Positions 24,001 to 30,774 of a stretch of 64,000 nt of DNA are shown piece after piece. Made by a program: the position numbers and the translations under genes. Origin of the DNA: Acanthaster planci. Taxonomy: Eukaryota > Echinodermata > Asteroidea > Valvatida > Acanthasteridae. The notes under the pieces are model-generated. The model ran no database searches, was not told where the DNA came from, and worked only from the letters and a program-made list of their open reading frames with translations. Within the stretch, counting starts at the first letter, position 1; each line of letters starts with the position of its first letter. The stretch lies in assembly GCF_001949145.1 (NCBI RefSeq), contig NW_019091490.1:1279296-1343295 (forward strand), written 5' to 3'.

Positions 24001-24820
24001 TGGAGCCGGGCATGCGCAGTACCCACGAACCGCAGTGTGCGTTAAACAATGACCTTCCGTTCCTGCGATCAGCTGTGGGAAGTAAACAAGTTGCCGGCTT
24101 CTGACAGGTTTCAACTGTAAAACTGTCACCTAACAACGGTGTGCGGATTGGACAAGTGAGGCAGTTCGTGTTAATTGAACACAGAAGCCGGGGGGAAATA
24201 GGTCCCGAAAAGTGAACAATGGTACCAGTACTTTCTGGCTGTGACATGACTAAAATAGATCTAATTAAAAAATTAAAAGCAGTGTTCATGAACGGATAAA
24301 ATCCTTCCCGGGTACTAATAAGCAGGCTATAAATGACATGTAGGAAGCAAGGACCTCAGTAATAAAGTTTATCGACTGTTAGAAAAATGATTACCTCAAT
24401 GTTTTATTCACGTATTGTCATGATTGTCCTTCAAATTAAACTTTGCTCTTTGTTTAAACAAGTTTACCAATCTCAGCCGGAGAGGGACGAGTTTAACCAT
24501 AACTGACTGATTTTTACCAGAAACATTCATATTTTAATTCTGGTTGACAACAAATCACTTAACGTTAAGATGTCAACTTTCAAAGATCATCAGTATCATT
24601 CAAGTTATACGTAGTTAATGAAATAAAGCGAAACGTTTTAATTATTCTAAAAAGCATAACATAAGACAACATTTTACCACATTTAAATAAAATTGTCCAA
24701 AATTTAAAGGAAGGAAAGAAAGTCATTTTCATAAAAAAAAAAAGAAAATGAAAAATTTTAGAAGGTATACTCACAGGCCAAGGCGCTGGTCACCGTAAGG
24801 AGAAGTACGCAGAATCTCAT
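1..24820 (-). CDS. APOB: Apolipoprotein B-like large lipid transfer protein (whole visible gene, 25 exons, C-terminus cut by window edge)
   Basis: This is a secreted structural protein expected to assemble neutral lipid into circulating lipoprotein particles. I spliced 25 exons by hand; all GT..AG junctions keep phase and give 12,539 nt (about 4,180 residues) without a stop. Order: signal peptide (1-15), lipid-transfer module of the vitellogenin/MTP/apoB family (about 16-1075), a further beta-rich region (to about 1590), 39 tandem 35-residue repeats (1784-3148), then a helical tail (3216 onward). Human apoB blocks are recognisable, for example ILNIKRGI in exon 2, IGNMG and AAIQA in exon 7, and GFEPALEAIFG in exon 10. 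No von Willebrand D domain, which insect apolipophorins carry near the end, is visible, but the true C-terminus lies outside. Introns are mostly 0.3-1 kb, and apart from short repeats noted separately they hold nothing I recognise. Whether it is strictly orthologous to vertebrate APOB or a sister apolipophorin is inference. Confidence 0.9.
425..822 (-). CDS. APOB: apoB-like exon 24
   Basis: Residues 4019-4151. It opens WIYRYYELDQLPFRAFDRYM, then beta-like VGYIVRIVVEEIPFIVDSSL and a helix ending IKIKEWLQIANKTQKEIRIY. No domain name fits that I can support. The acceptor is TTTACAG and the donor GTGAGT, phase 0. Confidence 0.87.
938..1829 (-). CDS. APOB: apoB-like exon 23: amphipathic helical domain with NQTRFQP modules
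   Basis: Residues 3722-4018. It contains three related helical modules opening W-x-x-x-R-x-QP: RRVRTQPLEVTREEVK, NQTRFQPIEETIEEVK and NQTRFQPLDDTIEQAK, spaced about 53 and 68 residues apart. Further helices rich in Glu, Lys, Tyr and Leu follow. The acceptor AATAG before VYVLAETK is required for the phase 0 join to exon 22. The exit is phase 1 at GTATGT. Confidence 0.88.
1974..3491 (-). CDS. APOB: apoB-like exon 22: amphipathic helical domain
   Basis: 506 residues (3216-3721), phase 0-0, mostly helix with heptad-like Leu/Tyr/Val spacing, resembling the helical clusters near the end of apoB. A module beginning ISKDPExxIN and reaching a Tyr about 18 residues on occurs twice (at about 2905 and 2305), with a diverged third copy (SMDEDHVVN) at about 2020. 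Tyr-rich helices such as QLYDDYYDRFEEVYRRYYSR stand out. The donor is GTAAGT after DRNLYE. Confidence 0.9.
3699..8584 (-). CDS. APOB: apoB-like exon 21: giant exon with 39 x 35-residue beta repeats
   Basis: A 4,886-bp exon encoding residues 1587-3215. The first ~197 residues include an amphipathic helix (WERLQEMTEELVQRVRDSRL) and beta strands. Residues 1784-3148 are 39 tandem units of exactly 35 residues. The typical opening is S-L-F-x-F-[DE]-R-I-N, with Asn sequons near positions 10, 16 and 23 and an N-[FM] close. The last 67 residues (QEAEMFSDLIFYGDLYQFIL onward) leave the repeat pattern. Only one cysteine lies in the whole array. Alternating hydrophobics suggest two strands per unit lying on lipid. 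The giant exon recalls the very large exon 26 of human APOB, though the repeats themselves are not something I recognise from vertebrates. Confidence 0.93.
3900..7994 (-). repeat. 39 tandem 105-bp coding repeats (35 residues each)
   Basis: I divided the translation into units by the S-L-F-x-F-[DE]-R-I motif and found 39 consecutive units. Every unit whose residues I counted one by one was 35 long, and 39 x 105 bp lands exactly on the predicted last codon at 3900. Units have diverged strongly, so at DNA level the array is old, yet length is perfectly conserved. Late units 30-35 form a subgroup opening T-G-[MFVL]; units 3-13 often open R-S-L-F. Confidence 0.93.
9117..9402 (-). CDS. APOB: apoB-like exon 20
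   Basis: Residues 1492-1586. Beta-rich, with GNYYAFRILTPVYNYTFNVT and sequons NDT, NYT, NVT, NST, NNT and NIT. The acceptor CCCTCCAG is strong. The donor GTAAGA leaves one base that joins the giant exon. Confidence 0.87.
9970..10232 (-). CDS. APOB: apoB-like exon 19
   Basis: Residues 1404-1491. Strands include EKTSYNVSTELCLRNETLDS and EERLTFSVSGRVANETSLVD. The acceptor is CCATAAG, chosen because it alone gives the phase 1 join and removes an in-frame stop. The donor is GTGATT. Confidence 0.83.
10667..10898 (-). CDS. APOB: apoB-like exon 18
   Basis: Residues 1327-1403. Amphipathic strands include TKTDFKVSLSRHNRALVYDH and NTTVTMGYEITEKVLRPSFE. The acceptor TATGTAG gives phase 0 entry; the donor GTAAGT leaves one base. 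Confidence 0.87.
11391..11643 (-). CDS. APOB: apoB-like exon 17
   Basis: Residues 1242-1326. Beta-strand-like sequence RQILFPFYNYSINHEKYRQN and SHIDHIDGNYNNDMELKF is reminiscent of the apoB beta-1 region. Phase 0 exit at GTAAGA. Confidence 0.87.
12057..12408 (-). CDS. APOB: apoB-like exon 16
   Basis: Residues 1125-1241, with alternating polar/hydrophobic strands such as LEAKWNFSIPELQTYVFAGL and several sequons (NLT, NAT, NVT, NYT, NAS). The acceptor is CTCACAG; the donor GTAAGT lies inside a Trp codon after three Tyr residues. Confidence 0.88.
12938..13092 (-). CDS. APOB: apoB-like exon 15
   Basis: Residues 1073-1124. It holds a very basic stretch (YKMIKKGGSPAKKTLSMIAK, then KKP) between beta strands LKTYTLEFL and TDVILVNFTAP. 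The basic cluster could bind phospholipid or polyanions, or form an exposed loop; that is speculation. Phase 1 exit. Confidence 0.85.
13252..13455 (-). CDS. APOB: apoB-like exon 14: A-sheet with conserved Cys pair
   Basis: Residues 1005-1072. The cysteines in EVQKCLNVTKK and GVDLCVSWAYPNAS match the human pair in [21 protein letters not shown]. This is the last block where residue-by-residue similarity to vertebrate apoB is obvious to me. Confidence 0.9.
13855..14058 (-). CDS. APOB: apoB-like exon 13: A-sheet
   Basis: Residues 937-1004. Amphipathic beta strands run from SASVEVVGTMGVNVPILGQA to GAHLKLNLNNTDRPMNLLNF, matching human SVSVEFVTNMGIIIPDFA and KRPVKLL. The acceptor is TTTCCCAG; the donor GTGAGT splits a Lys codon. 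Confidence 0.9.
14628..14848 (-). CDS. APOB: apoB-like exon 12: A-sheet start
   Basis: Residues 864-936. SFIFLERDYIIPTSSGLPLN corresponds to human HYIFMENAFELPTGAGLQL, the entry to the large A-sheet of the lipid cavity. One N-glycosylation sequon (NCT) lies just after. Phase 2 exit at GTAAGT. Confidence 0.9.
15026..15229 (-). CDS. APOB: apoB-like exon 11: lipid-transfer module
   Basis: A 68-residue, phase 0-0 exon (796-863). NMPHASIYIKMLGNELGYVS corresponds to human ARAYLRILGEELGFASLHD. The acceptor is ACTGCAG and the donor GTAAGC. Confidence 0.9.
15681..16007 (-). CDS. APOB: apoB-like exon 10: C-sheet and following helices
   Basis: Residues 687-795. MQGFEPALEAIFGPMGYYPD matches human [20 protein letters not shown]. 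It is followed by a lysine/glutamate-rich helix (AKMKDAYTFLLEEAKVQIEE) and a proline/threonine-rich link (RPAETTPTESPMAEH). Both ends are phase 0. Confidence 0.92.
16547..16787 (-). CDS. APOB: apoB-like exon 9: end of helices and start of C-sheet
   Basis: Residues 606-686. ESNVIFKPEHYLPHHVMLNT matches the human segment GNLIFDPNNYLPKESMLKT. The predicted donor is GTTGGT, a weaker but valid GT site; its use is supported because it alone keeps phase 0 into exon 10. Confidence 0.88.
17327..17557 (-). CDS. APOB: apoB-like exon 8: helical horseshoe
   Basis: Residues 529-605. The blocks RIASYLMVMRSHPSVADLE and QVKAFVFSHIENVMESEE align with human LAAYLMLMRSPSQADI and QVKNFVASHIANILNSEE. The acceptor is CCCATAG and the donor GTAAGT, phase 2. 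Confidence 0.92.
17811..17998. repeat. Intronic tandem repeat, four copies of 50-54 bp
   Basis: ATCAGTGGATTCAGCTCAC or a close variant starts at 17811, 17861, 17915 and 17969, so periods are 50, 54 and 54. It lies in the apoB-like intron between exons 7 and 8. Confidence 0.85.
18007..18170 (-). CDS. APOB: apoB-like exon 7: helical horseshoe
   Basis: Residues 475-528. It begins SIGNMGEAVQK and contains MAAIQAFRRFNIP, matching human IGNMGQ and KAAIQALRKM in order and spacing. The acceptor is CTTTGCAG. The intron just downstream carries a four-copy 50-54 bp tandem repeat. Confidence 0.92.
18692..18820 (-). CDS. APOB: apoB-like exon 6: helical horseshoe
   Basis: A 43-residue, phase 0-0 exon (432-474) with DPLKESIRLVRDMLLTDCS and EQNRRILLALK. 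It sits where human apoB has the segment leading into the IGNMG helix. The donor is GTGAGT. Confidence 0.85.
19169..19439 (-). CDS. APOB: apoB-like exon 5: helical horseshoe
   Basis: Residues 341-431. It contains LLQCGSIPCFK, aligning with the human QCGQPQC disulfide, followed by helices IMYIMAFRQFPP and LLPLSIMVHNYYIQQEAELR. It ends in phase 0 at a GTATGT donor. Confidence 0.9.
19846..20083 (-). CDS. APOB: apoB-like exon 4: helical part of lipid-transfer module
   Basis: Residues 262-340, a helical stretch (ILDRLVRGSLDEVQFDSARL, then PALKEMFDNVRI) corresponding to the start of the alpha-helical horseshoe. An acidic, Ser-rich linker (EEQPESASESAA) precedes the first helix. The acceptor is CTCATAG; the donor GTGAGT splits a Lys codon. 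Confidence 0.88.
20405..20606 (-). CDS. APOB: apoB-like exon 3: lipid-transfer module
   Basis: Residues 195-261. Two cysteines in TRMCTYELRED and KKVNCTESHIF, followed by NPFSYDGQRG, line up with the human Cys pair and LPFSYKNKYG. This closes the N-terminal barrel region. The donor GTGAGT leaves one base (phase 1). Confidence 0.9.
20874..21409 (-). CDS. APOB: apoB-like exon 2: start of lipid-transfer module (N-sheet)
   Basis: Residues 16-194. It matches the N-terminal beta-barrel of human apoB: cysteines in DCDVTIEAHSDC and KTEKCNLK, the block DEPIHILNIKRGI, and a later pair in GNCTAK and LNNCSRP. These correspond to the conserved disulfides of the family. The acceptor is TTTTCAG and the donor GTACGT; it ends in phase 0 after Met. 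Confidence 0.92.
21410..24774 (-). other. Intron 1 of the apoB-like gene (3.4 kb)
   Basis: No coding exon is recognised. It contains an A-rich lysine-codon-like tract (about 22010-22130) and a GC-richer patch at about 23880-24130 with two NRF1-like words, GCGCATGC at 23884 and GCATGCGCA at 24010. First introns of apolipoprotein genes often hold enhancers, but no specific site can be assigned here. Confidence 0.6.
24775..24820 (-). CDS. APOB: apoB-like exon 1: signal peptide
   Basis: Encodes the 15 residues MRFCVLLLTVTSALA plus one base. It is a short hydrophobic leader with small residues at the probable cleavage site (A-L-A before Cys16). The donor is GTGAGT. The single left-over T joins GT of exon 2 to give Cys, so the mature protein probably begins at or near CDRLFESG. 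Confidence 0.9.
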
Positions 24821-24882
24821 CTTGTGGCTCCAAACAACAAGACGATCTCGGTGGAAATTAGCAGCAATCAACCAGAGCGCGC

Positions 24883-24890
24883 TTTATATA
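24883..24890 (-). promoter_or_regulatory. TATA box of the apoB-like gene
   Basis: The minus strand reads TATATAAA, 62 bases upstream of the start codon. A start site about 25-30 bases downstream would leave a short 5' UTR of roughly 35-40 nt. The start codon has A at position -3 (CACAAGATG), a good context. A TATA box suits a strongly expressed, tissue-restricted gene; that is inference. Confidence 0.7.
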
Positions 24891-27800
24891 CTCCGTTATC
24901 TCGACCCCCCGTGAATGATTGCGACAGCTCTTGGAGTGGGAGTGGGTTTCAGAGGGGTTTCCAAATCAGTGCCTCCACAGTATATCACAGCTGCCAGGGA
25001 GGATTTGAGCCCTTGCATAATTGTGTGAAAGCCCAGCGATCATGATCTTCGGTCATGCCTGCCTTGTTGACAGTAATAATTAATCAACCCCCCCCCCGCG
25101 ACTGACCAATGGGAAGCTTGTTACCGTGCAAAGGGCATCCCCCTCGGCCGGCCTCCGATACGAGAGACATGCCCCCGCGACCCTGGGATTTCTCCCGGTT
25201 ATTATTGTCGACGAGGCGAGTTGCAGCTTACGGGCCGCCTCAACAGCTAGACTAGCCTCCAGTCGATCACGCGTCGGGCAATCCTTGCATGGCATAATTA
25301 TAGCTCAATTGATTAAAACGAACTTGAAAGCGATTCTGAGACTGCAAAAACGAAGACTTGATCGTGTTCGTATATCAGTCAACTGATATTTCACAAACTT
25401 TACTCTAGTATTATTACTGGACAAACTTTTCAATGCTGTCACCTTACACGTTTTCACCATGATATACTTTGACTTGAACTTCGGAAGAATCTTTAGGGCA
25501 GGGGCTTTACTTGTTTTCAGGCTTAGCTTGCTTAGCGTAAAATACTTTTTCCCCCGAAGAGGCTACACTAACGGGGATTACAATAGATCTTCTTGAGCAA
25601 TGGGTGATTTTTAAAATTTTTCTTATTTGACTTTTTTGAGTAAATGCGTAAAAATTTAAGAGGATATCACGAACTACAGCAAGGGTGAACCTCTGTGCAC
25701 ACCCTGGGTAGAAACTTAACAGTTCCCGCAATTTTCGGTTTCACGAACAAACACGCGTAAGTCTCAGGACGTATTTGCTTTCAAGTAATAAAATCTTCGT
25801 CGATTTCCCAAGCAAGAATGGTTTTCGCTCAATGCTACTATGATCCACAAGTACACGAATGGGTGATTGGTGTTAAACATTTACCGTGTATTTCGTTTGA
25901 ACCGAGCATCCACGATACGCATATTCGCGAAAAATACAATCCAGAAATAAATCCCAAGACTAGTATCAAGTGCACGTGCATTATACCCCCTTTTCTTAAC
26001 GTTAATTCGTGAAACCTGAATTGTTTGTTTTCACAAGCTGAACCAAACTAGGACTTGTGGGTTAGTTCGTGATGTCGCCGACGATAAGATGTGATTTAAT
26101 GGTTCTAAATTTGCACTGCAACATTTGACAGCGGCGCCACAAAATTCGATGTCGTTTAATACACAGTCTTGTTACAGCTTTAGCTCGCACTGGCCAATGA
26201 AGTGGGCCTTGCTGGAACATGGATTAATGGAAATGAATTTGTGTGAAATAAGCACACGTAGCTACACCAACCAAGACTTAGAACAGTGCCGCACGAATTC
26301 AAGGGACACGTTCTGTCGCGATTCGGTTTCGATGAAGCCGGCAGATACAACAATGCACAAAAAAATTAAATACAAAATTAAAAATCGTTGCTCACAGGGG
26401 ACCATGCCAATACTTTTCACCAGTGTTCAAAGTTTTAGTATCATTTCAACACTGTTGGTGTGACATTTACCACCATCCAGTGCATCGTGACACATGTAGG
26501 TGTGTAAAGTAACACCAGCAGTGCGGAGTATAAAAGCCTAAGTTTGATGAGCATCAGCCCTTAATCTAATTAACAAGAGAAAGTCAAATAACAGTGAATT
26601 ACATATTATGCCTGATTTCTTCAGCTTATTCGTTCTTGGTCAATTTGAATTACAACAAAAATTACGCCCAAATAACCGCTAGGCCTAATTCAAACCATCT
26701 TAGCGATACATTCTATGACGAAATTGAATGATCATTAAATCGGTAAAACGGATGACCCAAAAAACCCGAATTTGCTTTTCCAATTCAACGCCATTCCCGG
26801 AGTGAGACGAATCAGTGTGTTTTTTTCTTTCGTGATTTTCAATGCCCTGAGAATGAAATCCAGTCGTGTAATTTCGAAATTGGAATCAACATTTAGAGAG
26901 AGTGACCCCTCTTTGACGAAATTAAATTTCGTTTAAGCATTTTTAAATGAAAGAAGGCCGTGCTAAATTAACCGGCAAAACCTACATTAGACAATAGAAA
27001 GCAAAAAGGCGGGGTGGTGTACGCAGACTTGTAGGGGGGTGCAATCGATGAGAGCCTAATTATCGTGAGGTGAACAAAATAATGGTAAATGGTGAGTTGT
27101 TGACTACAAAGGAATAACTATGAATGATAAAATTAAAAACACTGCTTAGGAAACTAAAATCTTAACTCATTCATTAATTTCATGTCATGTGTTCATTGTG
27201 TTGCGGACTTGACACTTCGCATTTTCTGTTTTGGCTGGGGCCTGTACATAATTTCGATCTTGCTTGTTCAGTGTTTTTTCGAAGCTGATAGTTTCCTGAA
27301 ACATAGACCACGGCAATGTCTATAATTCATTTCTTTTTCAAAAACAAGAAACAGTTTCAAGACAAAGTATTCTGCCTTCAAAAATTAGTTTTTTAAGACG
27401 TTTAAAACCCGCAAACACTCCAGCGGACAAAGCCCTTCGATGGAAAATTCCCTGTTATCTATAAATGCCTTTTCAAAAACACAATCAAGAGAGGTAGGAT
27501 TGCTCCGTGTCAAGTATAGCTTTCTCTACGCGCGTGCACGCGCCGTGCACGATAGCCGAACTTGGTTGGCCAATCACAAACGCCGTTACACGTGAACGGC
27601 AAAAGCCCCCCGGAAACAAAAACAGCGGAAAATGAAAAACAATGAATACTCGATTCATATTTTCTTTCATGAGTGCCTTTCAGAAACACAATACATGTAT
27701 GTGCAAGTAGCTGTTGTTGGACACCAAGGCTGTCAAAGTTTCATGAAAGCCAGGGGACCGAGCGATTACAACTTGAGAGCGGTCAGATAATCGCTGAACC

Positions 27801-29348
27801 CTGATTGTTTGGCAAACTTGAATTTGATGATGAGCAAATTTGCCTGGCAATACGTGATACGGACGCGACGCACCCGTTAAAAATGTGCTCTATATCAATA
27901 CTGATAGCGTGCAACCTTGGAAATAAATAAACCTGGGAACCACCCGAACACCATGTTTGGTCTTTTTGCGGTATCTGACAAGCAGGTGTCAATTGTTCGA
28001 CTCCAACAAAGCATATTTTAGTTGTTATTACACAAGCTATTTTAATCCTTTCAGAGAACAATCTAGACGTCCCCGAGCCGATACGAGAGATGATTTCTCA
28101 ACGAGTAAATAATTAAAATAACAGGTCAGCAAAAACAGTTTTTACCAAAGCCTCGGGATTCGATAAACCCCCAACAAAGTGCCAAGCGACGTATACATTG
28201 CAGCCACATGATATTCGTCGAGATTGCTATTAATAACTGTGAATGAATAGATGGTTTAAAGTTTTGTCTTCTAATTGAGGGGAAGGAAATCATGGAAGGA
28301 TAGAGGCGGGGTTATCAAAGACACAGAATGAAAGACATGGAAACTGGTATAGCAAACGCAAATTATCCAAATGAAAAAGATTTATTATTCGGGTTTCAGG
28401 TTTTGAAAGAGCAGCCTTAGGATTTTTGCTTACATTTACTATAATCCCCGTTTGGCAAAGAAGCAAATTCTTTAGGATTTTAGTAAGGTACGTTGTAAAG
28501 AGGAGATTAAAAAAAATTTTCTTTAAACTTGGAACCTATTTCAAATGTGAATAAAGAGCGATAAATTGCTCTCCTGTATTAATTCATAATACCCCCCCCA
28601 AACCCATGAAAGGAATTATATTAAGTCAAAATGACTACCTTGGTGTATTAAGTATGTCAACGAAAAACAAACAGCTTGCTTTTGCAAGACTCTAATTTCA
28701 GAAGTTTGGGGACATTCAGCAAAAAGAGACAATACACTATATACCACACCATGATCTTAATCTAGTACTATTTGTGCACTGTGCCGCATATCGACAAAGA
28801 ATAAAGCCATATTTACACGCACAATCTTGGCCCGAAAAAAGATTGCAAAGTTGAATGGATTGATGATCCTGTTCATGAAGCACACCCCGAAAGTACCAGC
28901 GATTCTTTCGCAACATTTTGCGCGCTATCATGATCGTATTTGAAACCCCATTTTCATGGGACTCACGAACAGTGTTCTTGGGTCGTTGATTACGAACGTC
29001 ATAGTGCAAAAGGCCAGGAGCGCAGCTGCGCTGAAGGTCAAGAAGATAGCAGTCGCCATTTTGACACCAAATGAAATGATGGCATGACATTTACTATCTC
29101 ACATTAAATAATACCCCCAAATATCCACATTAATTGGTCAGGGTAAATTCCCTCCGATAGCCATGAGTATTTGCCCTGGGTTTCATTTTCCTTATTGTGA
29201 GTGTTTTCTAGTTTATGTAACAAAACCAAAGTTACAGTATGTACCTATATCCGCCATCTTTGTTCTTGATGTTATTCATCCACTCCTCAGAAAGTGAGGA
29301 GTGAGAATCTTGTTCGCGAACAATGTTCGCGTGTTGATTCTCCCCGCT

Positions 29349-29395
29349 CGAAACCCCGTTCTCGTGTTCGTCTAACACGAGAACGAGGTTTCGAA
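29349..29395. repeat. Inverted repeat / hairpin
   Basis: CGAAACCCCGTTCTCGTGTT is followed after a short loop by AACACGAGAACGAGGTTTCG, giving a near-perfect stem of about 20 bp. Related words (CACGAGAACG, GAACAGTGTTCTTGGGTC) recur near 28967 and 62090, so it is probably part of a dispersed repeat. Confidence 0.65.
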
Positions 29396-29531
29396 TACGC
29401 GAAAAACTTGCAGTTCCACTTGCCTGTCGTGTATTCAATGCCATGTTTCTGCACGGTCAAATACAATGTACATGTACATGTACGTGCAATGGCATTTTCC
29501 AGTGTGGATACCGCACACGCGCTCGTATTTG

Positions 29532-30774
29532 TACGGAAGCTCGTTAAGGCCACGTGTCTTTCTCTTTCACGGCGGTGCGTTTCTACGGCGCTCTGTGAGT
29601 GCCACCCGACTTGTTTAGATACTGAGATAATTTATCTTAGTCAGTCGACTTATAAAGCGTATTTAGTCGATTTAACGGGATAAATTATGTAGCTAAGCCG
29701 ACTTCCTAACTTTATCGCGAGATATTTTATGACATCACACCTGTTTGCAGAGTTCCTTATATTGACTTAATATACGTCATGAAGTCTACTTCCAGAACTC
29801 GGTATGTCATCTCGGAGAGATAATTTTTGTTGTCAAGTCTACTTCCGGATTTTTCTTGTGTCAACTTAGCGAGATAAGTTAAATACTCAAGTCGAATTGC
29901 TATTTCTAGTAAGTCGACTTGGCGATACAATTCATGTCATCAAGTCCACTTTCAAAATTCACTCTGTCATCTCGTCGAAATAAATTTTGCTGTCAAGTCA
30001 AATTCCCAAATCTAGCAAGTCGACTTGGCGAGAAAATACGCTGCAGGTCACGTTCACTTGTGAGTAGTCAGTTCATGCCTGCATGTTGTACACTTGTTGA
30101 CATGGATTATCTCGCCAAGTCGACTTACTAGAATCAGTAAGTCGACTTGACTCATCATTTATCTCGTTAATTCGACTAAACACGCTTTATAAGTCGACTT
30201 AATAAGAAAACCTATCTCGATATCTGAACAAGTTGGATGGCACTTCCAGAGCTCCGTACGTTTCTCTTTCACGGCGGTGTGTTTCTCTTTTGTTGTTGCA
30301 AGTAACTCGCGGCCGCGACTTATTAACTCGCAGCCGCGACTTACTTAACTTGCGGCCGCCTTACTTAACTCGCGGCCGCCACTTATTAACTCGCGTGGTA
30401 TGTTGTACTGTTTTGTACCAAGGAAAGCAAATATAGTAGCCTCCTAGATTCACACCGAAAATGAACCGATATTTTTAAGATGTGGAGAGGCTGTTGGTAT
30501 GTAATATGTGATACATAAATACATTCATAAATGACCAGCAAACATTATTTGACCTTTAATCTAGCGCCATGCTCTCAGCTTGTAGACACTTGGGAAATTA
30601 ATCCAATTACAACGAAGACATCACGGTGACACGGCGCATAAATATGTCGCTACCGCGAGTTAAAGAAGTCGCGGCCGCGAGGTAATAAGTGGCGACCGCG
30701 AGTTACTGGCAACAACGAAAGAGAAACGCACCGCCGTGAAAGAGAAAGACAAGTGGCCCTAACGGGCTTCCGTA
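29532..30774. mobile_element. Outer inverted-repeat (MITE/foldback) element with 6-bp TSD
   Basis: Both ends read TACGGAAGC[TC]CGTTA[AG]GGCC when the right end is reverse-complemented, and the match continues through CTTTCTCTTTCACGGCGGTG. Direct repeats TATTTG flank it (29526-29531 and 30775-30780). The interior carries GCGGCCGC-rich repeats in opposite orientations (about 30300-30400 and 30655-30710). No transposase frame is present, so it is non-autonomous. It is interrupted by the inner element. Confidence 0.8.
29584..30258. mobile_element. Inner inverted-repeat element nested in the outer one
   Basis: The ends are TACGG[CA]GCTCTG. Terminal inverted repeats of about 100 bp are roughly 80% identical, sharing GTCGACTTATAAAGCG. 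The element is flanked by CGTTTC on both sides (29578-29583 and 30259-30264). The interior repeats the palindrome AAGTCGACTT and GAGATAA words about every 50 bp. A longer flank duplication of about 23 bp (TCTCTTTCACGGCGGTG and following) is an alternative reading of the junctions. Confidence 0.75.
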
